DNA of 64,000 nucleotides. Source: Melanopsichium pennsylvanicum. Taxonomy: Eukaryota > Basidiomycota > Ustilaginomycetes > Ustilaginales. Position 1 is the first letter of the stretch, and each line of letters opens with the position of its first letter. The notes under the pieces were generated by a model. It was not told where the DNA came from and did not search any database. It worked only from the letters and a program-made list of their open reading frames with translations. The stretch lies in contig OAPG01000016.1 in assembly GCA_900208305.1 (NCBI GenBank), positions 124,001 through 188,000 on the forward strand, written 5' to 3'. This document shows positions 1-10,893 of the stretch, piece by piece. The position numbers and the translations under genes were made by a program.

Positions 1-277
1 CGCCATTAGAGCTGCCTAAAAGATCGACACCTTCCATCGACGCATTGGCACTTTGACTTCTAAACGGTGTGCTGGTACCAGTGCCTTCGTCGCTGAATGC
101 GATGCTGGATGAACGAGACAAGTTGGGACGCTGTGTAGAGAAGGACGTTTCGGAATATTGAGAGCTTACGGATGAGGTGCGTCGCATGGGTGCAGATGTA
201 CTCTCTCCCCCTCCTGCTCCTCCTGCGGCCAATTGGTGAGAATCTGGGACTGTGAGTGTTTCTCCACTTTCTGACAT
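1..277 (-). CDS. N-terminal fragment of a Ser-rich protein, cut by the window edge
   Basis: An open frame begins at an ATG at 277-275 and stays open to the window edge (about 92 codons), so only the N-terminus is present. It reads MSESGETLTVPDSHQLAAGG and continues into Ser/Thr-rich, disordered sequence containing MRRTSSVSSQYS and SRSSSIAFSDEGTG. RRTSS and SRSSS resemble basophilic kinase phosphosites. No domain can be named from this stretch. A start here is supported by composition and codon use like the other genes, and by AT-rich, CA-repeat promoter-like DNA upstream at 278-560. The family is unknown and an upstream exon is possible. Confidence 0.5.
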   Translation of the reverse strand, partial: MSESGETLTVPDSHQLAAGGAGGGESTSAPMRRTSSVSSQYSETSFSTQRPNLSRSSSIAFSDEGTGTSTPFRSQSANASMEGVDLLGSSNG

Positions 278-1347
278 GTCTACAGGGTTGTGCTTAAGGG
301 TGAATGTAGTCTTGGCGACGATGTGGTGTGGATAGTGATACAGAAAAAGGATGTGATGATGGTGGTTAGTGTTGGACAAAGTAAATAAATGTTTACATGT
401 GAAATGGCAGGTGCGAAATGGTGATGGCATCGCGCAGCATTTTCACACCATTCTCCACACCAACACACACACGCACACATATATACGCACACGCGTTTTA
501 AGTCACGCTCAATTTGTTAGATCTAAGATAGTTCTGATTGCTGAGCTTTTCCTTTCTTGAACAAGCTCCATTTCCTGGCAGCGCAAAATTGTAAATAAAC
601 ACTGTACACAGTACACCCTGCTGAAGACATTGTCGATGACAGTTCCAACGTCGATCATGACGAGCCTCGACGAGTATTGACTAGTCAGTCCGTTTTTTGT
701 TGCGATAAGGCTTGAATAATCTCATGGATACCTAGCGTTTGGCATTGTTGAAATGATCCAATGCTTGGCACACGACGTTGCCAAGTTCTCCTAGAAGACA
801 TCGCCCGTATCTTTGCCAGACCCATCTTTTCCAAGCAAACATCCGGCTGCGAGATACGGTCCGCAACAGCGAAAGTGTTTGTGACAATATATCACTGGGA
901 AAGAGTGCTAGAGTACAAGAGAGAGACAGAGAGAAAGATAGAAGGCATTATCATCGAAACGAGAGAGCTGAAGAACGTGCGTAAGCATAGGCCCCACGAC
1001 CAAGACGTGTGACCTGGGCCTTGATATTGGAACGCGAGCAAGGTATGAGGGAGAGTAGCAGGCGAATTGTGTTGTTTTGTATTTGACGTTATGGCCGAAA
1101 AGGCGCCGAGCACTTTTTTTCATTTTGCTGGTAAGCATCCTTCAAAGTTGTCGAGGCGCTATGTTTATGGACGCATCTTTGTGTGAGCATTGTCGCCGAC
1201 TCGTGTAGAAGGTGCGCATAAGGTGTGCTGCAGATACTTTTGGACAGAAGAAATGAGGGAGGATGTCGTGGATGTCTGAAAGCATACCACGGGGCGCTTT
1301 TTAACCGACAGTGAATCGTTTGATTCGTGGTGTACGCACGTCCAAGC
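278..1347. other. Intergenic region
   Basis: About 1.07 kb between the left-edge gene (its promoter side) and the 3' end of RPB12. It contains an imperfect CA/TA-rich run at about 462-494 and a GA-rich run at about 916-945. Short open frames on both strands overlap each other and look random. I see no RNA gene. Confidence 0.5.
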
Positions 1348-1566
1348 TTAACGAGCCTCGAAGTGCAACATGCGCTTGGTACGCTTCTTGTACATGACAC
1401 GATGCCCACACTCTCTACATCGAATGGGCTCTCGTGGTCTAATCTCGTTGGTTGCTGCGCAGTCGGCGCAAATGTACTCCATGATTGGGTTGCGTGTTGC
1501 GAGACCGCCAATGGAAGCGCCTGCACCCGATGCTGCTGTGCCTGCTGGTCGTGCCTGGTAGGACAT
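1348..1566 (-). CDS. RPB12: RNA polymerase I/II/III common subunit RPABC4 (Rpb12/ABC10-alpha)
   Basis: A 72-residue protein, the usual size for this smallest shared subunit of the three nuclear RNA polymerases. The C-terminal half carries the zinc-ribbon fold: CADC at about residues 33-36 and CREC at about 50-53 give the four zinc ligands. The family's highly conserved basic end follows, [16 protein letters not shown]. The N-terminal ~25 residues are Ala/Gly-rich and not conserved. In the polymerase it sits next to the Rpb3/Rpb11-type assembly platform (family knowledge). It is a single exon and shares a 393 bp divergent promoter with the AP-3 mu gene. The ATG was chosen because it is the first in frame and gives the normal family length. 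Confidence 0.96.
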   Translation of the reverse strand: MSYQARPAGTAASGAGASIGGLATRNPIMEYICADCAATNEIRPREPIRCRECGHRVMYKKRTKRMLHFEAR

Positions 1567-1959
1567 TGTGAAAGCCTTATCGTAACAGTCGAACGGTATA
1601 GAGGCAGAAAATATATGAGTGTAGGTGGGTATGTGCGTTGGATGATGGCAAAATCAGAGATTCTATACCAAAGCAGGATGAGAAGAGAGTGGGTGGATCA
1701 ATAAAAGTGGACAAGTGAGGGCGAAATTTTGCCCTTGGAATGGGCGTTCAGATGCACACGTCACGTGATGCAACATAAATCATCCTTCCAAAAGTGCATC
1801 TTTCTCAAAAAAAGAGTGTGTTGGTCTTTGTACTCGACACCGACATTCACAGCCATCCTTCTTACCCCGTTCTATCTCTTCATCCGACTCAAACCTTGGG
1901 GCATCAATAACAAACTCGCAGCACCGTGATCGATCGCAGCTGTACTCCCAACACAGACC
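1567..1959. promoter_or_regulatory. Divergent promoter region between RPB12 and AP-3 mu
   Basis: 393 bp separate the two oppositely directed start codons. The AP-3 side is pyrimidine-rich (about 1800-1930), and the AP-3 ATG has a good context (accATGG). No clear TATA box was identified. Shared regulation is inferred from spacing only. Confidence 0.5.
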
Positions 1960-3894
1960 ATGGCAGGACCGTTGGAAGGCATCATCGTCCTCACCCAAGA
2001 TGGGCGCCCTGTGGTACACAGCCACTTTGCAAATAGGATCCCCACTTACTCTCTGTTGCACTCAGATTACTTTTCAACGCTTCTAGCCGGAATCAACACC
2101 GCCAACGCTCACATCGCCAGCTCCTCCTCAGATTCCATCGCTGGGCCGAGCTCGAATGCAAACAAGATCTATTTCACCAAAGATGTCAAGCCTGTTATTT
2201 GGGTTCCTGGTGTACCGGATGTAAACCCGTTGGATCTACAGTCAGAACAGGAGGAGGTAGATGAGGAAGACGATGTACGAGATACTACACGAGACTTGGT
2301 GGAGCTGTCTCTGGCTAGTCAACTGAGTGCGAGGATATCCGCCAGTCGGGCTGCACCACCAATGGACGATGCCAATGTGTGGGGTGAGGAGGACGGACAA
2401 CGGCAGCAATCTTCAAGTACCTCACCTCAATCATCGCCATTACCATCAGCTTCATTAAAATCATCGACACCCGCGTGTCTCTCCACAAACATCTTAAACC
2501 CCTCTCAGAGAGGCCAAGCAATCGTCACTCATGCGGCCGAAGCACTTGCCGAACAAGGCGCCGCACTCGTCCACCTTTCCTCCGGTCCCTTACGCTTTCT
2601 CTCTCCCATCTCACGCGAAATCGACCCTTTAGTCCCATTGACCTTCCTCCACTCTTTCATCACCATCCTCCAAGAGTACCTCACCCAATCTGCCGACCCT
2701 GCCCTTCTCACTGAAGAAACCCTGCGAGATCACTTTGACGTAGTCTACCAACTCTTCGAAGAGATCCTCGACACGGATGGCAACATCCTCACCACTGAAC
2801 CCAACCAGCTCAAAAGTCTTGTACTTCCGCCCAATTGGGTTGGCAAACTCGTCAAGGCTGTCGGCGTTTCTGGCTTGGCCTCGGCTGCTCCACCTCCGCT
2901 CATCTCTACCATCCCCTGGCGTCGTGCGAATTCAAAGTATACCAATAACGAGCTCTATGTGGATCTCGTCGAGACCTTGGAAGGTACTATCAGTAGGAGC
3001 GGAAGACCGGTGGCATTGGATGTTTGGGGAAAGCTAGAGTGCAATGCGAAATTGAGTGGTACGCCGGATCTGAGTTTGACTTTTAATCATCCAACACTTG
3101 TACAGGATGAATCGTTTCATCCGTGCGTTCGGTATAGAGTTTGGCGCAAGGAAAAGAGGCTCAGCTTCGTACCACCCGATGGAAACTTCGAACTTGTTTC
3201 CTTCAGAGTGGGCGAACCGTATCTAGCCACGCAAGAGGGGAGTAAAGGTCCAACAAATGGATGGGCAAAGGCGGTACCTCTTCAAGTATCGCACTGTATT
3301 GACCTGCAGAAAGGGTCTGGAACGGCGCTCATCCAAGTCTCGGCAACCAACAACAGCGGTTCTTCCAATTCAGACTCGCTTTCAGTCGGGGGTGGTCCCT
3401 TTGCATCTTCTCGAGGCAAAGGTGCAGATCCACTCGGATTACTGGAAGATGTCAACCTTACGTTCGGTCTTGGAGCTGGAGTGGTTTCTTTCGAAGCTGT
3501 TGTCGGTGGAGGACCTATGCCCACCTATTCCTCTTCTACCACCACAACTACCTCCTCTGTTCTCAATTCAGCCATGACTCCTAGCGTAGGCGACAATTAC
3601 GGAACATACATCTACGACCCTCAATCCAAACTCATTAAATGGACCATTCCCAAACTTCTCCAATCCTCGCATCAAACTCGACCAGCACTACTCAAACTCA
3701 CTTGGACAACAACCGATCCCAAATCATACCCCACCCACTCAAGCGGCATCAACGTCCGTTGGTCCAACCTAACCGAAAGCTACAGTCAATTGAAAGTGGA
3801 CAGTGTCAATTTGACAAACACAAACACCCATCCTTATCGACCGTTCAAGGGAGTAAGGACCATATCTCGCGGAAAACTCGTCTTCAGAGTCTGA
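1960..3894 (+). CDS. APM3: AP-3 adaptor complex medium subunit (mu-3)
   Basis: 644 residues, single exon. The N-terminal part (about 1-60 and 190-300) is the longin-type mu domain that packs into the AP core: it starts GIIVLTQDGRPVVHSHF and resumes at LVHLSSGPLRFLSPISREIDP. The C-terminal half (about 315-644) is the mu homology domain, opening with the conserved IPWRRANSKYTNNELYVDL and including FVPPDGNFELVSFRV. It selects cargo on AP-3 vesicles travelling from Golgi/endosome to vacuole. At ~420 residues the family is usually shorter. The excess is a Ser/acidic insert at about 85-190 inside the longin domain and Ser-rich loops at about 460-545. Mu-3 rather than mu-1/2 is chosen because of the divergent N-terminus and the IPWR...NNEL signature. 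Confidence 0.9.
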   Translation: MAGPLEGIIVLTQDGRPVVHSHFANRIPTYSLLHSDYFSTLLAGINTANAHIASSSSDSIAGPSSNANKIYFTKDVKPVIWVPGVPDVNPLDLQSEQEEVDEEDDVRDTTRDLVELSLASQLSARISASRAAPPMDDANVWGEEDGQRQQSSSTSPQSSPLPSASLKSSTPACLSTNILNPSQRGQAIVTHAAEALAEQGAALVHLSSGPLRFLSPISREIDPLVPLTFLHSFITILQEYLTQSADPALLTEETLRDHFDVVYQLFEEILDTDGNILTTEPNQLKSLVLPPNWVGKLVKAVGVSGLASAAPPPLISTIPWRRANSKYTNNELYVDLVETLEGTISRSGRPVALDVWGKLECNAKLSGTPDLSLTFNHPTLVQDESFHPCVRYRVWRKEKRLSFVPPDGNFELVSFRVGEPYLATQEGSKGPTNGWAKAVPLQVSHCIDLQKGSGTALIQVSATNNSGSSNSDSLSVGGGPFASSRGKGADPLGLLEDVNLTFGLGAGVVSFEAVVGGGPMPTYSSSTTTTTSSVLNSAMTPSVGDNYGTYIYDPQSKLIKWTIPKLLQSSHQTRPALLKLTWTTTDPKSYPTHSSGINVRWSNLTESYSQLKVDSVNLTNTNTHPYRPFKGVRTISRGKLVFRV

Positions 3895-4249
3895 AACCCC
3901 ACATCCTCCAACAAAGAAGCAAACAAAGCAATCATACCACCACTTGATACCATATTTCTCATTTTCCATTCATCTGTGTGTTGATTCACCCTTTCTTTTT
4001 CTCAACCGATGAATCACCAACCATCTTCTCTCATACAGGAAACCAACTCCGAGTGTGGCAAAAAAAAACATTATGCAGTGGGTTAAGATATCGGTGACAC
4101 AAGAGAGAAATGGATGGGCAAACCGGAAAAGAGACCAATCTTTACAAACCCAAACAGAGTATAGATCGAGCAAAGAAAAAAAAAGAAAGAAAAAAAGGAA
4201 AGGGAAGTAGTGAACAAACGTTCTTGCTCCATCTCTCACACTTTTCAAA
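3895..4249. other. Convergent 3' region (APM3 / BEM1)
   Basis: 355 bp between two converging stop codons. It is A-rich on the + strand around 4165-4200, consistent with 3' UTR and polyadenylation sequence. No gene seen. Confidence 0.5.
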
Positions 4250-6436
4250 CTAACTCGCATGCAACATCAATTTCCACCCTCTATCCGTAGCCTCATCCAA
4301 CCACCTCGTCAACCCATCATCGTCCCTAATCGCCTCACTCCTTTCATTGGCCCAAAACTCGTACACATCCCCTCCCAATCTCTCCCTAACCTTCTCCAAC
4401 AGCTGTGCAAACGCAGGACTCGGTGGCATCCTGAGCGCTATCACACTATCCAAATCGTTCCGTCTAGCCACTTTGATTCTGTGGTATGCAACATTCGCCG
4501 CTGATCCTGAGCTAGGTTGTGTAGTGCGTCCTGATGAATTCTGTTTCCTATGCCCACTAGAAGCTTGACTGGTGCGACCGGTGCGACCGGTGCTCGCTGC
4601 GCCACCAGCAAAAGCTGCGCTGCTTCGCGTCGAGTCTCGTTGTCCACCGGAGCTTGCGCCTGCCGAACCAGAGACGAGCGACGCGCCACGCATCTTTGCA
4701 CTCAATTCGTCTTCCGTCCGCGAGCCCGTACTAGTACGACCCACGGGTTGATCTTCGGCGTACTTGTTCACACCGTTACTGCTGAGCTGCTGTTGTTGTT
4801 GATGCGCTGCGCGTTGCTGTGAGGATCGTTGACTGTCCATACCACCTGCGAGGTAGCCGTAGTCTTTGTATTGAAGACTGTTGCGCTGCTCGTCGGTAGG
4901 CCCGCGCGGAGGATGAGATGTGCAGTGGTCACCAGGCCGCGGCTCGAAAAAGAGGCGTACGAGTTCGGATCGCATGATGTATTCTGGAAGCGAACAAAGC
5001 TCGATGATGTATTGGTCGAGATCAACGCGGCGTTGGGATGTGATGAGGTCGTCGACAAAATCGAGAGGACCAGGCATCAGGGGCAAGATGCGTTCACTGG
5101 CGTGTCCATTCGCATCCGTCTCGCGACCAGCTTCGGCGGGAAAGTGGTCCAGCAACGCAATCTGGAACTCGTAAAAGTCTTCGTATAAGCGGTACAGGAT
5201 GAGATCGCGCTCTTCGCCTTCGGGCGCCGTGGGTGCGGTGGATGGCGCAGATGTCGAAGGGCCGGCGACGTGAGTGGCCTGGATGCGGAACCAGTAGTCT
5301 CCCTGTTCGTAGTGGAAAGAGTCAACCGTCGCTGATGTAATAATACCTGTAGGCAGAGGCTCCCCCGGCGACATTCCAGGTGGAAGCTGAGTCAAGGGAT
5401 CGATAACATTCTCGTCGAACGGCTGCACAGCTCCGGCAGCTCCCAGCGGACCGCCTGCGTGATTGTAGAGGTCGTCTTTGGGTGGTGGTGTGGGGACGGG
5501 CATCGAGGAGACGGAGGATTGGTGACCGTGCATGCGGGTCGATGGGGAGGATGCATTGTTGCTGCTGCTTCCCGATGCTGCTGCTGCCATGTTGGCGTAT
5601 GGAGAGTTGACGCCCGGCTGAGCTGATTGTGGGAAGTCGAAGCGGCCTAGAGGGATGGTGTTCTTCTTGTATTCCGCTGTCATCTTTTTCCATTCCTCCA
5701 CCTTGGGAACGACGCCGCTCTCGATTAATTCTTGTACATCCTCGATAGGCCTTCCGGTCACCAAGTCGCGGATCTCGACAAAGGCAACTGGGATGAGACC
5801 GGGGCCGCCAAGCCTGCCAATGGGCTTGGCGACGAACCACTCAAAGTTGGATTGAGCAATGACAATGATGGATTCGCCCGCCTTTGCTTCAAGCTCATCG
5901 GCACGCTCCGCGAGGAAGTCGTACTTGACTACAGCGTAGAGGCCTCCACCACCCTTGGCGGTCATAGCTGCGCCTGCAGCCCGACCACCATACGCTTTTG
6001 AGGAACTGGCTGCGACTGCGGGTGGCGCCAACGCGAGAGAGGTGGGAGGAGGAGACATGCTGCCGATTGTGGGTGAGGTTGCTCCGGGACCAGCAGCGGT
6101 GCCTGGATTCGCGCGGTTGCTCTTGGAGAGGACGTCAAAGTGACTGACAGGGACGAGTCCACGTGCGTTGGTCATGGGATTGCTGGCTTCGAACCATTCT
6201 GCGTTGGGAGCTGGATCGGTGATGACATGGAAGAAGTCACCCTTGTGGAAGCTGAGCTCATGAGGGGATGATGAGCGGTAGTCGCGAATGGCACGGATGA
6301 CGAGCTTGGGAGGTTGGATCGTGACTGCGCTCTTCACATTTGTAAAAGTGCCGGGGCTGGCGTTGGCAGCGGATGGTTTTCCTCCAGAATGGCGATCTTT
6401 ATTAAGGGACCTGCGGAAGTCCTTGAGGCCCTTCAT
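4250..6436 (-). CDS. BEM1: Bem1/Scd2-type polarity scaffold (SH3-SH3-PX-PB1)
   Basis: 728 residues, single exon. The domain order is diagnostic: SH3-1 at about 44-104 (VIRAIRDYRSSSPHELSF...WFEAS), SH3-2 at about 167-224 (YAVVKYDFLAERADELE...GLIPVAFVEI), then the conserved ribbon that follows SH3-2 in Bem1 (EDVQELIESGVVPKVEEWKK). A PX domain lies at about 365-495 (LYRLYEDFYEFQIALLDHFP...RILPLMPGP) and a C-terminal PB1 domain at about 650-728. Bem1 proteins join the Cdc42 exchange factor Cdc24 (through PB1) to PAK kinases and membranes (through PX) at growth sites. Gln/Ser-rich linkers separate PX and PB1. In smuts the Cdc42 pathway controls budding and filamentation (family knowledge). Confidence 0.93.
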   Translation of the reverse strand: MKGLKDFRRSLNKDRHSGGKPSAANASPGTFTNVKSAVTIQPPKLVIRAIRDYRSSSPHELSFHKGDFFHVITDPAPNAEWFEASNPMTNARGLVPVSHFDVLSKSNRANPGTAAGPGATSPTIGSMSPPPTSLALAPPAVAASSSKAYGGRAAGAAMTAKGGGGLYAVVKYDFLAERADELEAKAGESIIVIAQSNFEWFVAKPIGRLGGPGLIPVAFVEIRDLVTGRPIEDVQELIESGVVPKVEEWKKMTAEYKKNTIPLGRFDFPQSAQPGVNSPYANMAAAASGSSSNNASSPSTRMHGHQSSVSSMPVPTPPPKDDLYNHAGGPLGAAGAVQPFDENVIDPLTQLPPGMSPGEPLPTGIITSATVDSFHYEQGDYWFRIQATHVAGPSTSAPSTAPTAPEGEERDLILYRLYEDFYEFQIALLDHFPAEAGRETDANGHASERILPLMPGPLDFVDDLITSQRRVDLDQYIIELCSLPEYIMRSELVRLFFEPRPGDHCTSHPPRGPTDEQRNSLQYKDYGYLAGGMDSQRSSQQRAAHQQQQQLSSNGVNKYAEDQPVGRTSTGSRTEDELSAKMRGASLVSGSAGASSGGQRDSTRSSAAFAGGAASTGRTGRTSQASSGHRKQNSSGRTTQPSSGSAANVAYHRIKVARRNDLDSVIALRMPPSPAFAQLLEKVRERLGGDVYEFWANERSEAIRDDDGLTRWLDEATDRGWKLMLHAS

Positions 6437-8321
6437 GATCAGCCAATCGAATCAGTGCACGTAAAGGTGGACCTGGTGCATGCAAGAAAGATGTATGTTG
6501 TCCTATCGGGGTTTGTATCGAATGGGAGATCAAGGTGGTTGAGCTTTCCAAAACCCACAGAAAGGTGGCCCGGGCAGCAGGCGAGCGGGGTAGCGCACGT
6601 TGAGCACAAGACTAGTTTGTGTTGATAGCAAAAGCGGCGATTGAGTCAATGTTCGGATGAATGTTGGACGTTTTCGACGTCGTAGCGAGTTCGTTATTGT
6701 CGTCGATAGTTCTCAACCCGGAAGAGGAAGCTGCGAATACCGACACAAGAGGTTGTGAAGATAGGTGATCCAGGTGTGGTAAGCGTGTGCGGGTCAACGC
6801 GTTTGACGCGTTGGAATGAAGAAGATCCACGGAATGAGAGAAGGTATGGAGGTGCAATGATAGACGGTGAAAGTGGATGGAGGAGACGGGGTGAGATGAT
6901 ATGTCAAAATATGATGCAGACAAACATATCAAAGTAGTCAGACAAGCCATCGGCCGCAGCGGCGGGAGTGGATGCTTGTCGAGAAAAAGAGAGGTGGCCA
7001 AGCCGCACACGCTAGCAAGTACGCGCTCAAAATCTCTGTCGAAAGCAGTGCTGCCGACCAAAATGCGACTTTTACGCGGCTCATCGGCTCATCGCACTCA
7101 CGCTGCAGCAATCTCGCAGTTGTCTACGCCAAAAAAAAGGAGGAAAACGTCGAAAATAAATTAACCTTTGTAAACAAAGACTTCGAGCTCACTTTCAGGC
7201 ATACTCTCGTCTGGACCTTTCGGCTTTGAACAGCGTCGTGCCTTGTAGAGGAGGCTAGATCGTGCTTTGTTGGGGCTGCGTCCTGCTACCCACACTCACA
7301 CTCTCTGACTCCAACGGCTGATCCGATCTGATGAGAGAGACCGATACTGGAAACGCTCAGCATCGGTGGACGCTCCTTGTCGATAAGAAGCAGCGAGGTC
7401 AGTCTAAATTCACGCAAGAAATTTGCTGCTTAGGGGCAAAAAAACGGCGCAGGTTCTCTCTTGTCTGGATGGCTTTCATGTAAACTATAATAAATGCTCA
7501 CCCTCATGGTCATTGTTTGGCGCCAAACATGCAGCATCGTCTGTGCGGGATTCTGTCACTGATTTACGCGAGGCGAGGAGATGTGCAGATGTTTGGTGCC
7601 GCAGGGTGGATCTGTCGATCTACAGGGTATACTGTAGCAGCCGCAGCCGAACTAGTGGAGTGTTTCTTCAAGAATGAAGGTGCAGCAGTGGTCGCAAGCG
7701 GAGAATGGATCTGGAAATGGCAAAACAAGAAGGTTTGACGCAAAACCATGCAAGATGCACGCAACGTAGAAGTTGCTCCCCCTCGTGCCCTTCCGTTTCA
7801 GGTTTTCGTGACCCGCGGCTAAGGCGCTGATTCCCTTTGACATGAACATCAGGCGACAAGCCGACAAAGCTTCAATGAGCACAACGCTAACATGCTTCAA
7901 GACCATGGCCTGCGTTGTCAATCCTTGCCTGGACCCCCAAAACGCGATAACATCGGATCAAGTCCCGATTCTAGGGACCCTCCCAAAGACCCCTGATCTT
8001 TCGTTCTTTCCATTTGAGTGTCTGAGTAGCGGAGGGCAACGCGACCCCTTTTTTTTTTGCGCAGGAAAAAAGTGTCAAATCGCTAGAGATCACAATGTGG
8101 CGGAAATTACCACGCACCAACAAATGCTTTCTCGTCCTTCTGCCCTTTCTACTACATTACTGGACAGTACAACCCCACTGCGCACCAATGGCACTTGAGA
8201 AGAGTCCGAATTCCGTGTGCGGGGAGACATTATTTGTGTGCTCACAGCTCTCATTCTACTCTATCCTTTCATCGCAGCTACACCATCCATTCGGCCATTA
8301 TCGCAACGGCAAGCATCCATC
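6437..8321. other. Divergent intergenic region (BEM1 / SR protein)
   Basis: 1.9 kb between two divergent genes, so it holds both promoters and probably a long 5' leader of the SR gene (pyrimidine-rich at 8225-8320). Small open frames at 6612-7061, 7423-7764 and 7842-8198 overlap one another on both strands and have no protein-like features. No RNA gene seen. Confidence 0.45.
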
Positions 8322-9220
8322 ATGTCCACTCGAGTCTACCTTGGCAAGCTCCCTACAGACGTCCGTCGCGGCGATATCGAGGACCTTTTCCGTGACTATG
8401 GTGTGAGTTTTTACCTTCACATACCCACATCCAAACGCACGTTACACTTTTTACTGACTTGTCTAAAGCCTCTGCTCTCACCTGTTCGTGCATCGACATG
8501 TAGCGCCTCTACGATGTTCGCATCATGGGATCCTTTGGATTTGTCGAATTCGAGCATCCCCGTGACGCCGAGGATGCCGTCAAGGACTTTGACGGTAAAA
8601 ACTTCATGGGCGAGCGTATCATAGTTCAGCATGCCAAGAACGCTGAGCGCCGTCGTGAACCTCGTGAGCCTTCTGGTGGCTATGGCTCCGACCCTTACGA
8701 CCGCCGCAGTGGTGGGAGCAGCTACGGCCGTGATGCACCCTCTTCCCGCTACGGTGCTCCCCCTCCCCTTCGTCGCGAGCCCCGCGTCCGCCGCGGTCAA
8801 TTCCGATGCATCGTCTCCAATCTCCCTCCCAACACCAGCTGGCAGGATTTGAAAGACATCGGTCGTGAGCACGGCTCCATCTCGTTTGCCGATGTCGACT
8901 CTACCCGCCCCGATGAGGGTGTCATCGAGTACGACAACCGCGACGATTACGAGCGCGCTCTTGACAAGATTGAAGGTACCGAGCTGCGAGGCTACAAGCT
9001 CCGTATCGATCCCGCTCGCCCTCCTCGTGACGACAGGGATCGTAGCCCTCCTCGCCGCCGCGATGACAGTCCTCCCCGTCGTCGTCGTGACGACAGCCGT
9101 GAACCCCTTGACCGCGAGGACAGCCGCGAGCCCGCTCCCGAGCGAAACGGTCGCTACGACAGCCGAAGCCCCTTGCCTCCTCGTGATGACGATGATGTTC
9201 CGCGTCCCAGGGACGACTAA
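8322..9220 (+). CDS. SR-type splicing factor with two RRMs (SRSF1/Srp2-like)
   Basis: Two exons, 8322-8402 and 8504-9220, joined across a 101 bp intron (GTGAGT...TAG); product 265 residues. Joining gives a continuous RRM1: RVYLGKLPTDVRRGDIEDLF + RDYGRLYDVRIMGSFGFVEF, with RNP-like YLGKLP and GSFGFVEF. RRM2 (about 100-175) is the pseudo-RRM type, shown by SWQDLKD, the signature heptapeptide of SRSF1-like proteins. The C-terminus (about 178-265) is Arg-rich with Asp more than Ser (RDDRDRSPPRRRDDSPPRR), a mixed RD/RS tail. Its expected role is nuclear pre-mRNA splicing and mRNA export. The start is the first in-frame ATG, directly before RRM1. The intron interrupts RRM1, so a retained intron would truncate the protein. 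Confidence 0.93.
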
Positions 9221-10893
9221 GCAGCTCGTCATTGCACAACAAAATTTCGGCAGGCCCTCGCATATCAGTATGCTTGCGACTTTTGATACACACGTCCTTC
9301 ATCCAATGGTTTCATAAGGCACAATCAATTCTCGATTATAAAAGGTATAAAAGGCAGTGTGAGAAACTTTGTTCTCTCTCATCCCTCTATTCACCCCAAG
9401 CACCGATGTATTCTGCGTTTCCTGTCCAATCTTCCGATTCTGGTCTATCAAATCTCTGCTGTCTACTTCAAATGGTCCACTGGTTCTCGAACTCTCAGGC
9501 TCGGCTTGACCGGATCAACTAACTCTTCCGTATGACGAAATTACAAGCTCGCAATTCATTCCCACGACATTTGTGCTCTCTCCCCCCTGATGACGATCGA
9601 CCCTACTCATTCTGGCTGCGCTTCCAATTCGGTCCTCTTCCGACCTAACGAGCACCTGCTTCATCTTCAATTCACGCGTGACTATCACCAGGCTGGTTCC
9701 TCCGATTTCATCGCTTTTGCACTTGCGCATTGCTCAGTACTGTCTTTGGACCGATCTTGACGGCCTGTCTGGCTTTCCGAAACGCATGGAGTCTCGCCAT
9801 GCTGAGGTCACATTCGCAACCTCGACACGGGGTGCCAAAAACTGAATTTGTGGACCGTCAAACTGGATTTAAGGTGATGTTCCCATTAGAAAGATTTCTG
9901 CGAGTGGCTCTAGTTCTGTGCAGGTCGTCGAGCGTACGATAGCCACCGCGTCGTACGCTCGTAGTCTTGCGGTTCTGACCTTTTTATATGTTGCGTTCAA
10001 AGATCTTGGCTCAGGTCCTCGCTCAGGTCCCACTGGCTGACGAACGAAGTCGAAACGGCCTAATGTTCGAAGCCTAGTGTTCGAACCTTGGGGTCTCGGC
10101 TTCAGCGATGTGACGCGCTTTGTACCGCAATATCGACGTACGAGGGGTCTAGCGAGATGCGAGCATGGCGTCTCGATCTGACTACTTAGGCTGCGAGGTA
10201 TTCGGCATTCGCAATCGTTGCAACGAATCAAATTGAGGCAAAAGTCCGAATGTCGCTTTCATCCTATCTTTTCGACCACTAGCAAGGACAGTACCATGTC
10301 GTCTTTACATCAAGCGCACTTTTGAAGCCGTTCCGCCGGGTACGCTGAGTGCTTTTTGAAGCCTTCGAATTAAGACGGGTACCAGGTGAATTTGTGCAAG
10401 GTAGGTTTCAGATCAATTTTTTTTTTTTTTCCATCCTTGAACAACAACCATCCTTCTTCTCGAAGCCAAGGGTAAGTATCGCAGCAGGGCGGATGCGATC
10501 AACGAGTGGAAGGCTGTGGTGGAGATGAGCACAATGCCTTCTACAAGCCATATTTGCTGTTCCCTTCCCTTCATCCTATTCTGCATATTTTTTTGTGCTC
10601 GTTTTTGAGACGCTCAAGGCTGTGGCAGATGCTACTTGGCCTTTTCCCCGTGTTGTATCTATGGTATTTCACAGTGACTTAATGCCAATGCAACCCACGA
10701 TTTCTTGACCAACCACCTTGAACAGCGCACATGCACACACACACACACTTTTGCAGTCATACTGTACGCCATTGCCAAAAGAAAAAGAAAAAAAAAATTG
10801 GCGATTGTTGTGGTATTGCACTTAGTAGGATTTCACATTCTGGACTGTCATCACGATAGGCATTCTCTACAAGTGACTGCATCTTTTGCTGGA
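9221..10893. other. Convergent 3' intergenic region (SR protein / GPI8)
   Basis: 1.67 kb. It contains a T-run at about 10418-10431 and a short CA repeat at about 10735-10747. Overlapping short frames at 9515-10231 look random. No gene supported. Confidence 0.45.

Noticed and set aside
1089..1526. 145-codon minus frame over RPB12
   Set aside because: Overlaps RPB12 in another register; only RPB12 has a recognisable zinc ribbon.
8417..9232. 271-codon minus frame opposite the SR protein
   Set aside because: Long antisense frame created by Arg/Asp-codon bias of the sense gene; repetitive Val/Ala/Thr composition and no independent feature.
10060..10110. Possible tRNA B-box-like GTGTTCGAACC
   Set aside because: No matching A-box, acceptor stem or anticodon arm could be folded around it; no convincing tRNA, 5S or snRNA gene was found anywhere in the window by eye.
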